Positions 54,049 to 63,505 of a stretch of DNA of 64,000 bases are shown here, piece after piece (the first letter of the stretch is position 1; the number at the start of each line of letters is the position of its first letter). Below the pieces are notes generated by a model. The model saw only the letters and a list, made by a program, of their open reading frames with translations. It was not told the DNA's origin and made no database searches. The stretch is from Bradyrhizobium sp. ORS 278 (GTDB taxonomy: Bacteria; Pseudomonadota; Alphaproteobacteria; Rhizobiales; Xanthobacteraceae), in the NCBI RefSeq assembly GCF_000026145.1, contig NC_009445.1, forward strand, positions 6,168,501 through 6,232,500, read 5' to 3'. Position numbers and translations under genes: made by a program.

Positions 54049-57000
54049 ATGGCGAAGACTCCCGACACCTCCAAGGACATCTCCAAGAAGCCCGGCCGCA
54101 CGCCGAAATCGAAGGCGCACCGCCCGGACGTGCAGCCGATCGCGCCGGCGCTCGCCGAGTTGCTCAATCCCGCGATCAACCGCGGCGAAAGCGGGATTGG
54201 TTCGTCGACGGGGCTGCAGCCGCCGCCGGATAATTCCTGGGACCGCCGCACCGGCGGCGAGGCCGCCGCGCACCGCGCGCGGGCGTCGACCCGGACCAAG
54301 AGCGCCGATGTGACCGCACGCGACAGCGGCGATCGCGCCATGCCGCTGCGACCGAATCCGCAGCCGGCCGGCGCTCGCGCCGGGAGCACGCCCGATGACG
54401 GCGCCGAGCTGACCGGCCTCTCCGAGGCGCCGCAGGCCAAATACGGCACATCGGCCACCATCCCGACGCTCGATCCGGAGCTGGCCCGCCAGCTCGGCCT
54501 GCCCACCGCCGAGGATGACGACGAAGCACTGGCCCGTCCGCCGCGCAGCAAGATGGAGGCGCTCGGCGTCAAGGCCACCGCAGAGGCGCTGGAATCGCTG
54601 ATCCGCGAGGGCCGCCCCGAGTTCCGCAAGGACGACGGCTCGCTGAAGGTCTGGACCCCGCACCGGCCGCCGCGGCCCGAGAAGAGCGAGGGCGGCGTCC
54701 GCTTCGAGATCAAGTCGGCCTATGAGCCGAAGGGCGACCAGCCGCAGGCGATCAAGGAGCTGGTCGAGGGCGTCGCGCGCAACGACCGCACCCAGGTGCT
54801 GCTCGGCGTCACCGGCTCGGGCAAGACCTACACCATGGCCAAGGTGATCGAGGCGACGCAGCGCCCGGCCCTGATCCTGGCGCCGAACAAGACGCTGGCC
54901 GCGCAGCTCTATGGCGAGTTCAAGAGCTTCTTCCCCGACAACGCCGTGGAGTACTTCGTCTCCTATTACGACTACTACCAGCCCGAGGCCTACGTCCCCA
55001 GAACCGACACCTATATCGAGAAGGATTCCTCGATCAACGAGCAGATCGACCGCATGCGCCATGCCGCAACGCGCGCGCTGCTCGAGCGCGACGACGTCAT
55101 CATCGTCGCCTCGGTGTCCTGCATCTACGGTATCGGCTCGGTCGAGACCTACACCGCGATGACCTTCGCGCTGAAGAAGGGTGAGCGCATCGACCAGCGC
55201 CAGCTGATCGCCGACCTCGTCGCCCTGCAATACAAGCGCACCCAGCACGACTTCACCCGCGGCACCTTCCGCGTCCGCGGCGACGTCATCGACATCTTCC
55301 CGGCTCACTATGAGGACCGCGCCTGGCGCGTGAACCTGTTCGGCGACACCGTGGAGAATATTGAGGAGTTCGATCCGCTCACCGGCCACAAGCAGGACGA
55401 GCTGGAGTTCATCAAGGTCTACGCCAATTCGCACTATGTCACGCCGCGCCCGACTTTGGTGCAGGCGATGAAGTCGATCAAGCACGAGCTGAAAATCAGG
55501 CTCGACCAGCTGCACGCACAGGGCCGCCTGCTCGAGGCGCAACGGCTGGAGCAGCGCACCACCTTCGACCTGGAGATGATGGAGGCGACCGGCAGCTGCG
55601 CCGGCATCGAGAACTACTCGCGCTATCTCACCGGCCGCCTGCCCGGCGAGCCACCGCCGACCCTGTTCGAATACGTGCCAGACAACGCGCTGGTGTTCGC
55701 CGACGAGAGCCACGTCACCATCCCGCAGATCGGCGGCATGTTCCGCGGCGACTTTCGCCGCAAGGCGACCTTGGCCGAATACGGCTTCCGCCTGCCCTCC
55801 TGCATGGACAACCGCCCGCTACGGTTCGAGGAATGGGACATGATGCGGCCGCAGACGGTCGCGGTGTCGGCGACACCCGGCGGCTGGGAGCTGAACGAGG
55901 CCGGTGGCGTGTTCGTCGAGCAGGTCATCCGCCCGACCGGGCTCATTGATCCTCCAGTGGACATCCGCCCCGCCCGGACCCAGGTCGACGATCTGCTCGG
56001 CGAGGTCCGCGCTACCGCCCAGAAGGGCTATCGCTCGCTGATCACCGTGCTGACCAAGCGCATGGCCGAGGACCTCACCGAATATCTGCACGAACAGGGC
56101 ATCCGCGTCCGCTACATGCACTCGGACATCGACACCATCGAGCGCATCGAGATCATCCGCGACCTCCGGCTCGGCGCGTTCGACGCGCTGGTCGGCATCA
56201 ATTTGCTGCGCGAGGGCCTCGACATTCCCGAATGCGCTTTGGTCGCGATCCTCGACGCCGACAAGGAAGGTTTCCTGCGCAGCGAGACGTCGCTCATCCA
56301 GACCATCGGCCGCGCCGCGCGCAACGTCGACGGCAAGGTGATCCTGTACGCCGACCAGGTCACCGGCTCGATGGAGCGCGCGATGGCCGAGACCGCGCGC
56401 CGCCGCGAGAAGCAGGTCGAGTACAACACCGCCCATGGCATCACGCCGGAGAGCGTGAAGAAGTCGATCGGCGACATCCTCAACTCGGTCTATGAGCGCG
56501 ACCACGTGCTGATCGAGACCGGCGGCGGCACCACCACCGACGACGTCATTTCGATCGGCCACAATTTCGAGGCCGTGCTCGCCGATCTCGAAACCCGCAT
56601 GCGCGAGGCCGCCGCCGATCTGAACTTCGAGGAGGCCGCCCGCCTCCGCGACGAGGTCAAGCGCCTCCGCGCCACCGAGCTTGCCGTCGTCGACGACCCC
56701 ACCGCCAAGCAGCGCACCGTGCAGGGCAAGGCGGGCTCTTACGCCGGCGCCAAGAAATACGGCGACGCCGCCAATCTGCCGACGGCTGCGATGAAGGGCC
56801 GCGGCACGTCCGCGCGAGGCAGCTCCAAGTCGCGCGAGCGCGATCCGCTGGCGCCTTCAATGGACGACATCCTTGGCTCTTCGAGCCGCGACGGCAGTGC
56901 CTCCTCACCCTCTCCCCGTTCTTCACGGGGGCGGGACGAGCGAAGCTCGCCCTTGGAGGGTCGGGGTGAGGGGCGCCCCACGGGGACTACCTCCACCTCC

Positions 57001-57207
57001 AAAGTCCACAAACCCCACCTCGACGAGATGCACGGCCCGGAGTCCCTCCCCTACCGCCCCAACGCCAAGCTGCCGCCAAAGCCCTTCGGCAGCAGCAGCA
57101 AGATCATTCAGCCGACCAACTCCCGCGAGTCCGGCCCGGAGTTCGGGCCCGCGCCGCGATCGACGGGTGGCGCGCCAGGCAAGCGCGGTGGATGGAAGAA
57201 GCGGTGA
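54049..57207 (+). CDS. uvrB: UvrABC nucleotide-excision repair protein B, extended
   Basis: UvrB verifies DNA damage after UvrA loading and recruits UvrC. At 1052 residues it far exceeds the usual 670. An N-terminal extension of about 218 charged, low-complexity residues precedes [11 protein letters not shown]. Conserved parts are Walker [11 protein letters not shown] (about 258), the beta-hairpin [41 protein letters not shown] and the C-terminal UVR domain ([15 protein letters not shown], about 860-880). A C-terminal extension of about 170 residues contains a translated palindromic repeat (952-976). The ATG at 54049 is the first in frame. Confidence 0.95.
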   Translation: MAKTPDTSKDISKKPGRTPKSKAHRPDVQPIAPALAELLNPAINRGESGIGSSTGLQPPPDNSWDRRTGGEAAAHRARASTRTKSADVTARDSGDRAMPLRPNPQPAGARAGSTPDDGAELTGLSEAPQAKYGTSATIPTLDPELARQLGLPTAEDDDEALARPPRSKMEALGVKATAEALESLIREGRPEFRKDDGSLKVWTPHRPPRPEKSEGGVRFEIKSAYEPKGDQPQAIKELVEGVARNDRTQVLLGVTGSGKTYTMAKVIEATQRPALILAPNKTLAAQLYGEFKSFFPDNAVEYFVSYYDYYQPEAYVPRTDTYIEKDSSINEQIDRMRHAATRALLERDDVIIVASVSCIYGIGSVETYTAMTFALKKGERIDQRQLIADLVALQYKRTQHDFTRGTFRVRGDVIDIFPAHYEDRAWRVNLFGDTVENIEEFDPLTGHKQDELEFIKVYANSHYVTPRPTLVQAMKSIKHELKIRLDQLHAQGRLLEAQRLEQRTTFDLEMMEATGSCAGIENYSRYLTGRLPGEPPPTLFEYVPDNALVFADESHVTIPQIGGMFRGDFRRKATLAEYGFRLPSCMDNRPLRFEEWDMMRPQTVAVSATPGGWELNEAGGVFVEQVIRPTGLIDPPVDIRPARTQVDDLLGEVRATAQKGYRSLITVLTKRMAEDLTEYLHEQGIRVRYMHSDIDTIERIEIIRDLRLGAFDALVGINLLREGLDIPECALVAILDADKEGFLRSETSLIQTIGRAARNVDGKVILYADQVTGSMERAMAETARRREKQVEYNTAHGITPESVKKSIGDILNSVYERDHVLIETGGGTTTDDVISIGHNFEAVLADLETRMREAAADLNFEEAARLRDEVKRLRATELAVVDDPTAKQRTVQGKAGSYAGAKKYGDAANLPTAAMKGRGTSARGSSKSRERDPLAPSMDDILGSSSRDGSASSPSPRSSRGRDERSSPLEGRGEGRPTGTTSTSKVHKPHLDEMHGPESLPYRPNAKLPPKPFGSSSKIIQPTNSRESGPEFGPAPRSTGGAPGKRGGWKKR
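56903..56974. repeat. REP-like palindrome inside uvrB
   Basis: CCTCACCC at one end and GGTGAGGG at the other enclose CCCCGT/ACGGGG-type arms, as in the intergenic copies at 57861 and 43391. It spans 72 bases, a multiple of three, so the uvrB frame continues and reads [16 protein letters not shown] and onward. Confidence 0.8.
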
Positions 57208-57247
57208 GCATGCATGGTGCGAGTTGGCGCACAATGACTACGTCAGA

Positions 57248-57736
57248 TCACTTTCCATCTTTTTGAGCCGCAAGCAGCTCCATCTGCCTTTGCCAAAACT
57301 CACGGGACCAGGCCCGCATGTTGGATTCCTGAATTGCTACCAGTTCAACCCCGCGATGAGGATCAAGTCGAAGGCTTCCGGCGACAATGCCGAATCCGAC
57401 TCCAACCCTGCTGCAATCAGTGAGATAAGTAACTATTTTGAGTACGTCACCGCCAATCGATCCCTTAATAACCCGATCAACTCGTGCGCTCATCACAGCC
57501 ATCTGTCCCCCGCTCGAAGAATCGATAATATCGGCTTCCCTGCTCACGATCGTTACCTCGACGATAACGGGTGCACCAAGCTCAGTCGGGACACGTTCGT
57601 ATATGATATCTCGTTCTGAGCTTGGCCCGGGGCAAGCCGATGCCTGAGCGTGGGCAAATATGCTTACGACTAGAAGAAGCCCCGATATCCGCAGCGCACA
57701 GACTCTTGAACATGAGATTCGGTTAACCCGGTTCAT
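57248..57736 (-). CDS. exported protein, unknown function
   Basis: A 162-residue protein. A signal peptide of about 33 residues (ISGLLLVVSIFAHAQASA) precedes CPGPSSERDI. The mature part is beta-rich (APVIVEVTIVSREADI, MAVMSARVDRVIKGS), like small periplasmic OB-type folds, and has Cys in YLTDCSRVG that may pair with the first mature Cys. GAGGAG lies 5 bases before the ATG at 57736. It converges with uvrB across a 40-base gap. Confidence 0.65.
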   Translation of the reverse strand: MNRVNRISCSRVCALRISGLLLVVSIFAHAQASACPGPSSERDIIYERVPTELGAPVIVEVTIVSREADIIDSSSGGQMAVMSARVDRVIKGSIGGDVLKIVTYLTDCSRVGVGFGIVAGSLRLDPHRGVELVAIQESNMRAWSREFWQRQMELLAAQKDGK

Positions 57737-57860
57737 GCACACTCCTCTCCATCAGCCGCTCGGTCCGTTTTATTCCCGAATCTGCTCCGTGACAGCCGAA
57801 ATCAATCAGTGCGTAAGGCGGATCAGCCCAATCGGCCTACCGGACTGCCCGTGCGGCTGC

Positions 57861-57901
57861 CCCTCACCCCAACCCTCTCCCCGTGAAGGACGGGGAGAGG
57901 G
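57861..57901. repeat. REP-like palindrome
   Basis: CCCTCTCCCCG (57873-57883) pairs with CGGGGAGAGGG (57891-57901) around TGAAGGA, preceded by CCCTCACCCCAA. It is the same family as 56903 and 43391. Confidence 0.75.
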
Positions 57902-57989
57902 AGCGCACCGTTGTCGCAGCAATAGCTCGGACACGTTGAAAGATGGGCCGGTTCATTGGGGCAATTGTTGTCGGTGCAGCCGGTGCAAT

Positions 57990-58014
57990 CTCTCCCCGCT
58001 CTTGGCGGGGAGAG
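57990..58014. repeat. REP-like palindrome
   Basis: CTCTCCCCGC (57990-57999) pairs with GCGGGGAGAG (58005-58014) around a 5-base loop; a partner GTGAGGGGC lies just beyond. It may form a pair with the 57861 copy. Confidence 0.7.
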
Positions 58015-58082
58015 GTCGGATTGCGCAGCAATCCGCGTGAGGGGCATGGCACAAGCGCAACTCCGCGGAAGGTCCATCGGAC

Positions 58083-58375
58083 CTACGTGTCAGCCCCTCG
58101 CGCCACCAACCACCTTACTCCCTGAAAGTAGTCGTCGCGGTTAGTGCCGTCATAGCGTCCTGACTTCATACAGCAGGCCTTGAAACCTGCGTCCGGAGCC
58201 GCATGGGCATAGATCGTTGCGGCCGAGCTTCTCGCTCAGTTCGACGTCGCCGTGAACGAACCGCCGTCCACGCTTCACATACGTTTCCGAGGGATAGGAA
58301 TTCCGCCGCTTACGCGTGACGCTGAAAGCTGGGGAGGTTGTCGAGATCATGGATCTTGCGCATGATGGCCTCCAT
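58083..58375 (-). pseudogene. SEC-C metal-binding domain protein, broken by two frameshifts
   Basis: Three consecutive frames join into one protein-like reading: [21 protein letters not shown], then [22 protein letters not shown] to [14 protein letters not shown], then [15 protein letters not shown] to a TAG at 58083-58085. The SEC-C pattern CxCxSGxxFKxCC is complete only if one base is removed in the AAA run at 58183-58185. A further extra base near 58312 breaks the N-terminal join. SEC-C motifs bind zinc. The intact middle alone would encode 66 residues lacking the last two cysteines. A sequencing error is an alternative. Confidence 0.55.
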
Positions 58376-58529
58376 CGGTTGAGCGCGCGACCGACTGCCG
58401 CGCGCGTCTGGTATCAGATGGCGCTGGACTTGCAAAGCTCTGCGCAGCGCTACGAGCGGATCAGGTGAGGTTCGCACAAAGTTGGTCAGGGCGCGAGCCG
58501 CAGGAACAAATGCCAATCGTCCTCTCGCT

Positions 58530-58628
58530 GTCATGCCCGCGAAGGCGGGCATCCAGTACACCGTGACGTCTCGATGACGCATTGCTGCCGCAGAATACTG
58601 GATCGCCCGGTCAAGCCGGGCGATGACG
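58530..58628. repeat. paired REP-like hairpins in inverted orientation
   Basis: The first hairpin pairs ATGCCCGC with GCGGGCAT (58533-58552); the second pairs ATCGCCCGG with CCGGGCGAT (58602-58624). Outer motifs GTCAT...CCAGTA and TACTGG...ATGAC mirror each other, as in BIME-type pairs. Confidence 0.8.
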
Positions 58629-59347
58629 GCGGTTGTTGTCATTGCGAGCGGCGCGACAATGACAGTGTTTTGTTTGATCCGGAGCGACGCGCGTGCCGAG
58701 AGATCTGTCAGACGCAGTTTGCAGGCGGCGGCTTGTGTGACTTTTGGTATTTGCCCGCGCATTGTCGTGCCAGAGACGTCGGCAAATCGGGCGTTGCCGC
58801 GAAATTCCCGTCAACCCCTTCCGAAAAACGAAAATAGCTTGACGATTTAGCAAAATCAGCATTATTCTCCTCCCGTTCCGTTGCGTCGGAGGGGACGTAT
58901 CGCGGTCGTCACGGACGTCGGCAGCGGAATGCGGTGGGCATGTCGGGTCGCAGCGTGAAGTGATTTGCGCCGACGAACGATCCGGCCTGCACGGTCAAGT
59001 CGCGCGGTCCTGATACCCCGAAGCTGGTATCCAGTGCGATGCGCGTAAGCGCATTGTCGCGATACGGTGGCCAAAAGCCGGCGCACCGGGGAGAACGCGA
59101 AGCAGCCGTCAAAACCATCGCACGGGGAAGGCCGGGTGTCCTCGGCCAGACCTGTGGTGACTGCCGCCTGCTTTCTTTTCTGCAGGCGGGCCACGGGCGC
59201 GGCCAGCGCCCGGCCTTCCCTGCGCCCTTTGTGAGGAGGGCGGATCATTGGGCATAGCTCGGACGCAAAATGCGTCGCGGGATCGCTGAGGCTCATCTCC
59301 ACATGTCGATAGACAACGTTGCGATGAAAGGCATTGCGAGCGCATTC
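58629..59347. other. 719-base stretch without a supported gene
   Basis: A minus-strand frame of 241 codons covers much of it, but its reading is Arg/Pro-rich and low in hydrophobic runs and spans repeats. Such frames recur in Bradyrhizobium-type genomes as translations of dispersed repeats. The segment from about 58900 to 59270 may be such a repeat. I see no RNA gene. Confidence 0.4.
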
Positions 59348-59430
59348 GTAGCCCGGATGAGCGCAGCGATATCCGGGTTCAAGTGCACAGTTCGTGTGAA
59401 CCCGGATGTCGCTGCGCTCATCCGGGCTAC
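59348..59430. repeat. 34-base inverted repeat with 15-base loop
   Basis: Arms at 59348-59381 and 59397-59430 begin GTAGCCCGGATGAGCGCAGC and end with its complement. 33 of 34 positions pair. There is no T-run, so it is a dispersed palindrome rather than a terminator. Confidence 0.85.
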
Positions 59431-59474
59431 GGAGACGGCGCTCGCCGGGCGCGCTGATGGCCACACACTCTGCC

Positions 59475-59575
59475 GTCATCGCCCGGCTTGACCGGGCGAT
59501 CCAGTACGCCGAGACGTTCGTGATTGGATCGATGGGCCACGGCGTACGGGATTCCCCGCTTTCGCGGGGAATGAC
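59475..59575. repeat. paired REP-like hairpins, second copy
   Basis: GTCATCGCCCGG with CCGGGCGAT (from 59475) and GGGATTCCCCGC with GCGGGGAATGAC (to 59575) face each other. The first matches the second hairpin of the 58530 element in reverse orientation. Confidence 0.78.
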
Positions 59576-59699
59576 AGTAGGGCTCAAAGCGACGTTTTCA
59601 ATGTGGGGACGACCGACTGGGTCAGACGGCCTTGTTCTGTATAGTCAGCCGAAAGGCCTCGACCAGCCCGTCGCACGCGACAACCTCAGTCCATCAACC

Positions 59700-60653
59700 T
59701 CAATCGAACAGGCTCGACACCGACTCCTCCGCCGCGGTGCGGCCGATGGCTTCGGCGATCAGCGGAGCGATCGGCAAGGCACGGACGTTCGGGGCGCCGC
59801 GGACGGCTTCGGTCGGCAGGATGGAGTCGGTGATGACGAGCTCCTTCAGCCTGGAAGAGCTGATGCGGGTCGCGGCGCCGCCGGAGAGCACGCCATGGGT
59901 GATGTAGGCGTAGACGTCCTTGGCGCCGTATTTCAGCAGCGCATCGGCGGCGTTGACCAGCGTGCCGCCGGAATCGACGATGTCGTCGATCAGGATGCAG
60001 GTACGGCCCGAGACGTCGCCGATCACATTCATGACCTCGGATTCGCCGGGACGCTCGCGGCGCTTGTCGACGATGGCCAGCGGCGCGTTGATGCGCTTGG
60101 CGAGGCCGCGGGCGCGCGCCACGCCGCCGACGTCGGGCGAGACCACCATGACGCTGGAGAGGTCGAAACGATCCTTGATGTCGCGCACCATCAGCGGCGC
60201 GGCAAACAGGTTGTCGGTCGGGATGTCGAAGAATCCCTGGATCTGGCCGGCATGCAGGTCGAGCGTCATGACGCGGTCGACGCCGGCATGGGTGATCAGG
60301 TTGGCGACCAGCTTGGCCGAGATCGGCGTGCGCGAGCCGGACTTGCGGTCCTGCCGGGCGTAACCGAAATAGGGAACCACGGCCGTGATGCGGCGCGCGG
60401 AGGCGCGGCGCAACGCATCGGTGATGATCAGGAGCTCCATCAGGAGGTCGTTCGCCGGATAGGACGTCGACTGGATGATGAAGACGTCGGAGCCGCGCAC
60501 GTTCTCCTGGATCTCGACGAAGATCTCCATGTCCGCGAAGCGCCGAACCACGGCCTTCGTCAGCGCCAATCCCAATTCGCTGGCGATCGCGGCGGCGAGC
60601 GGCGGGTTGGAGTTGCCGGCGACGAGCTTGATGGAGCCGTTCTTGGCCGACAT
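59700..60653 (-). CDS. prs: ribose-phosphate pyrophosphokinase
   Basis: This cytosolic enzyme makes PRPP from ribose 5-phosphate and ATP for nucleotide, histidine and tryptophan synthesis. The 317-residue length is standard. Visible parts are [56 protein letters not shown] and the PRPP loop [18 protein letters not shown] lies 9 bases before the ATG at 60653, which excludes the longer frame to 60803. It lies downstream of a lipoprotein gene on the same strand, 165 bases away. Confidence 0.96.
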   Translation of the reverse strand: MSAKNGSIKLVAGNSNPPLAAAIASELGLALTKAVVRRFADMEIFVEIQENVRGSDVFIIQSTSYPANDLLMELLIITDALRRASARRITAVVPYFGYARQDRKSGSRTPISAKLVANLITHAGVDRVMTLDLHAGQIQGFFDIPTDNLFAAPLMVRDIKDRFDLSSVMVVSPDVGGVARARGLAKRINAPLAIVDKRRERPGESEVMNVIGDVSGRTCILIDDIVDSGGTLVNAADALLKYGAKDVYAYITHGVLSGGAATRISSSRLKELVITDSILPTEAVRGAPNVRALPIAPLIAEAIGRTAAEESVSSLFD

Positions 60654-60818
60654 CGCGATTTCTCCTCGCGGTTCGCTGGAGACCTTGTTGAGCATATCGG
60701 GCAATCCGTGGAACCGGCGGTTTTCTACGGGCGAGGTGATATCAAGGACACTGCGCGCATGGCAACCCGCCGCAGGTGTTTTCCAGGTCAAAAAACGGCG
60801 CAAAATGCGCCTGTTTGC

Positions 60819-61484
60819 CTAATGGTCGGTGTAGCCGAGGGCGGCGACGCTGCTGCCGTCCGACATGGCAGATACGGAGCCTTGCGATGCAGGCTCGGCG
60901 GCGGCGACGGCAGGTCCGCGGGTGGCCGGAGCCGCCGGCGCGTTCCCGGCCGGCGCCGTGCCGTTCAGCATGCTGGCGAGCCCGCTGAAGCCGGCCTGCG
61001 CGATTTTCCGAAGCACCATGTCGTCGACCGAGGCCCAGGGATCGCGACCGCCATCGCGACCGCCACCGCGGCCGATCGGCTCCTCGCCGGACAGGCGCAG
61101 CGCGCGCTGCTGATTGCGGTCGTAGATGTCGAACACCCAGGCGACCACGCTCTTGCCGTTCACGACCTGCGCCGAGAGATAGGTGCGGACGCGATAGGCC
61201 GCGGGTGCCTCGCGCGATACGATGGCGAGGCTGCGCAGCTTGGACTCGCTGTCGAGCACGCCGACCATGCGATCGAAGATCTGCGGCGGCGGCCCGTCGA
61301 TCTGCTCGAAGGCGATGGTCGCGCCATCCGACGCCGGCGCCATCGCATAGGCGCTGGCCGGACCACCGTTGCCGCCGCTGGCGCAGCCGCCGAGCGATGC
61401 GGCGGAAACGATCACCACGGCGGCAACGCAGGCGTGCTGCGCGGCGCGGCTGATCAGTTCAAGTGTTGTCGACGCTCCCCTCAT
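60819..61484 (-). CDS. lipoprotein, unknown function
   Basis: A 221-residue protein. A hydrophobic signal ends in a lipobox ASLGGCASG, so it is probably anchored to a membrane by lipidated Cys. The middle resembles small periplasmic domains (MVGVLDSESKLRSLAIV, YRVRTYLSAQVVNGKSVVAWVFDIYD) and the C-terminal 60 residues are Ala/Pro-rich. I do not recognise a named family. Confidence 0.75.
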   Translation of the reverse strand: MRGASTTLELISRAAQHACVAAVVIVSAASLGGCASGGNGGPASAYAMAPASDGATIAFEQIDGPPPQIFDRMVGVLDSESKLRSLAIVSREAPAAYRVRTYLSAQVVNGKSVVAWVFDIYDRNQQRALRLSGEEPIGRGGGRDGGRDPWASVDDMVLRKIAQAGFSGLASMLNGTAPAGNAPAAPATRGPAVAAAEPASQGSVSAMSDGSSVAALGYTDH

Positions 61485-61610
61485 CGTCGGGAGCGATATC
61501 GTTAAAATCGATTAACGTCTAGGTCGCGGCTGCCACAGAACGGGACAGAGTGCACCCACTTGTAGAGAAAGGGTTAAGCAATCCACATGCGGCCACAATC
61601 GCGCCCCGCT

Positions 61611-62381
61611 TCAGCCTTCGAGCATGATCGCATGGACATGCCGCCCGTAGTCCGGTTCTTTCCGGTGTACCGAGCGGCGGTAACTGAAGAAGCGCTCGTC
61701 GGAATAGGTGTCGAGCCCGAGGTCGTCGATCAGCAAGATGCCGGCGGTCTCCAACCGCATCCGGATGAAGCCGCCGAGGTCGAACATCGCGTGTCCCTCG
61801 CGCGTCGAGGGCAGGAAGAAGCGCGCATGCTCGGCATCGTCATCGATGAAGCGGGTAACGAATTCGGCGCCCACTTCGTAGCTCGGCTGACGGATCAACG
61901 GACCGATCGCGGCGATGATCCGGCCGCGCTCGGCGCCGAGCTCTTCCATCGCCTGCAGCGTCGATTCGAGCACGCCCGTCAGCGCCCCCTTCCAGCCCGC
62001 ATGGGCCGCGCCGATGACGCGCCTTTCGGGATCGACGAACAGGATCGGCCCGCAATCCGCCGTGGTGACGCCGATCGCAAGGTTGGGCGTCGCGGTGACC
62101 AGCGCGTCGGCCTTCGGCCTGGCGGCGCCGTCCCACGGCCCGGTCGCGACCACGACGTCAGGCGAATGGATCTGGTGCACGCTCAGGAAGTGCTCCGGCG
62201 CGACGCCGAGTTGAGCCGCCATGCGGCGGCGGTTTTCGCGGACGCTGTCCGGCACGTCGTTCGATCCGAGCCCGCCATTGAGACCGGCATAGATGCCCTC
62301 GGACACGCCACCCTCGCGAGTGAAGAACGCGTGGCGCAGGCCCGGAATGGCGGACATCACATCCGATGACAGCAGCATCAT
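61611..62381 (-). CDS. pgeF: peptidoglycan editing factor PgeF (multicopper polyphenol oxidase family)
   Basis: A 256-residue protein. Zinc-binding residues are visible as VHQIHSPD, TTADCGPIL and AAHAGWKG, the signature of the YfiH/PgeF family. Family members remove mis-incorporated amino acids from peptidoglycan precursors in E. coli; other members act on purine nucleosides, so the exact activity is uncertain. The ATG at 62381 overlaps the stop of the methyltransferase gene (ATGA). Confidence 0.9.
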   Translation of the reverse strand: MMLLSSDVMSAIPGLRHAFFTREGGVSEGIYAGLNGGLGSNDVPDSVRENRRRMAAQLGVAPEHFLSVHQIHSPDVVVATGPWDGAARPKADALVTATPNLAIGVTTADCGPILFVDPERRVIGAAHAGWKGALTGVLESTLQAMEELGAERGRIIAAIGPLIRQPSYEVGAEFVTRFIDDDAEHARFFLPSTREGHAMFDLGGFIRMRLETAGILLIDDLGLDTYSDERFFSYRRSVHRKEPDYGRHVHAIMLEG

Positions 62382-63505
62382 GCGCCTCCGGTCTTCTCGC
62401 TGGTGTGCTCGTCGCTGATACCGGCGAGCACGGGAATCGACGGATCGGATACGCCGAGCACCTTGAACAGCGAGCCCATGCCGCCGCGGCCGCCGCTGGT
62501 CAGCCGCTTCAAGCCGCTGGCGATATCCTCGGAGACCTCCGGCGAGGCCTTCTGCATCAGGGTCAGCGCGCGGGTCTCGATGCCGAGCCGCTGCAGGAAC
62601 TCGCCTTGCGTGATCGGGCCGTGCACGCGCGCGCCGACCGCCTCCGCGGTGCGCGACAGCGCGTCGAAATCGACATGCGCGGTGATGTCGGCGAGGCCGG
62701 GCGTCTTCAAGGGATCGGCGAAGCTGTGCCGGGCGATCGCCTGGAACGTATCGCCGACGTCGCTGCGGACATGGCCGTAGTCGATGATGACGGCGGCGCC
62801 GCGCTGCTCGCGGAGACGGCGGGCGATCGCCATCATCTGGGTATCCGGCCGCCATTCGAAGATCGCGCCGGCCGGCGCCGCGCGCACCAGCGGCGACAGC
62901 AACAGCTCGAAGCCCGGCGTCGGATCGGCGGCCGTGCCGTAGACGAAGTTCTCGTCATCGTCGAGCTCGACCACGCGCTCGTGCCAGCCGGTCTCGCGCC
63001 TCACCATCTGGTGCACCGGCAGCACGTCGAAATATTCGTTGGCGAAGATGACGCTCGGCCCCTCCGGCACCTCGTCGAAGCTGTCGTGCCAGGTGACGTT
63101 GCGCAGGCCGGTGAGCGTGGCCTTCTGTTTTTCCCGCAGCACCGGATTGATCTCGACCAGATGCACCGAGATGGTCTGGTACAGCGGCGGCAGCACGCGC
63201 AGCGCGCGCAGCGCATCCGACATCATGGTGCCGCGGCCGGGCCCGAGCTCGATCAGCCGGAACTGCTGCGGCGAGCCCGCCGCCTTCCAGATCGAGGCCG
63301 CCCACAGGCCGAGCAGCTCGCCGAACATCTGGCTCACTTCCGGCGCGGTGGTGAAATCGCCCTCGCGTCCGAGCGGATCGCGCGAGATGTAGTAGCCGTG
63401 CTCCGGATGCATCAGGCACAGCTCCATGTAGCGCCACACCGGCATCGGTCCGGACGCCTTGATCAGCCGCTTGATCTCGGGTTGGAGCGGAGAAGTTTCG
63501 ATCAC
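62378..63505 (-). CDS. class I SAM-dependent methyltransferase, MidA/NDUFAF7 family
   Basis: A 375-residue methyltransferase. The SAM motif is [10 protein letters not shown], preceded by [26 protein letters not shown], which is diagnostic of the MidA family. The eukaryotic member methylates an arginine of complex I subunit NDUFS2; the bacterial substrate is not established. The GTG start overlaps the lgt stop (GTGA at 63502-63505) and its stop overlaps pgeF, so all three are coupled. Confidence 0.92.
   Translation of the reverse strand: MIETSPLQPEIKRLIKASGPMPVWRYMELCLMHPEHGYYISRDPLGREGDFTTAPEVSQMFGELLGLWAASIWKAAGSPQQFRLIELGPGRGTMMSDALRALRVLPPLYQTISVHLVEINPVLREKQKATLTGLRNVTWHDSFDEVPEGPSVIFANEYFDVLPVHQMVRRETGWHERVVELDDDENFVYGTAADPTPGFELLLSPLVRAAPAGAIFEWRPDTQMMAIARRLREQRGAAVIIDYGHVRSDVGDTFQAIARHSFADPLKTPGLADITAHVDFDALSRTAEAVGARVHGPITQGEFLQRLGIETRALTLMQKASPEVSEDIASGLKRLTSGGRGGMGSLFKVLGVSDPSIPVLAGISDEHTSEKTGGA

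Noticed and set aside
54016..55713. 565-codon minus-strand frame
   Set aside because: Antisense to uvrB.
58862..59587. 241-codon minus-strand frame
   Set aside because: It crosses several palindromic repeats and reads as Arg/Pro/Ala-rich without folding pattern; probably translation of a dispersed repeat.
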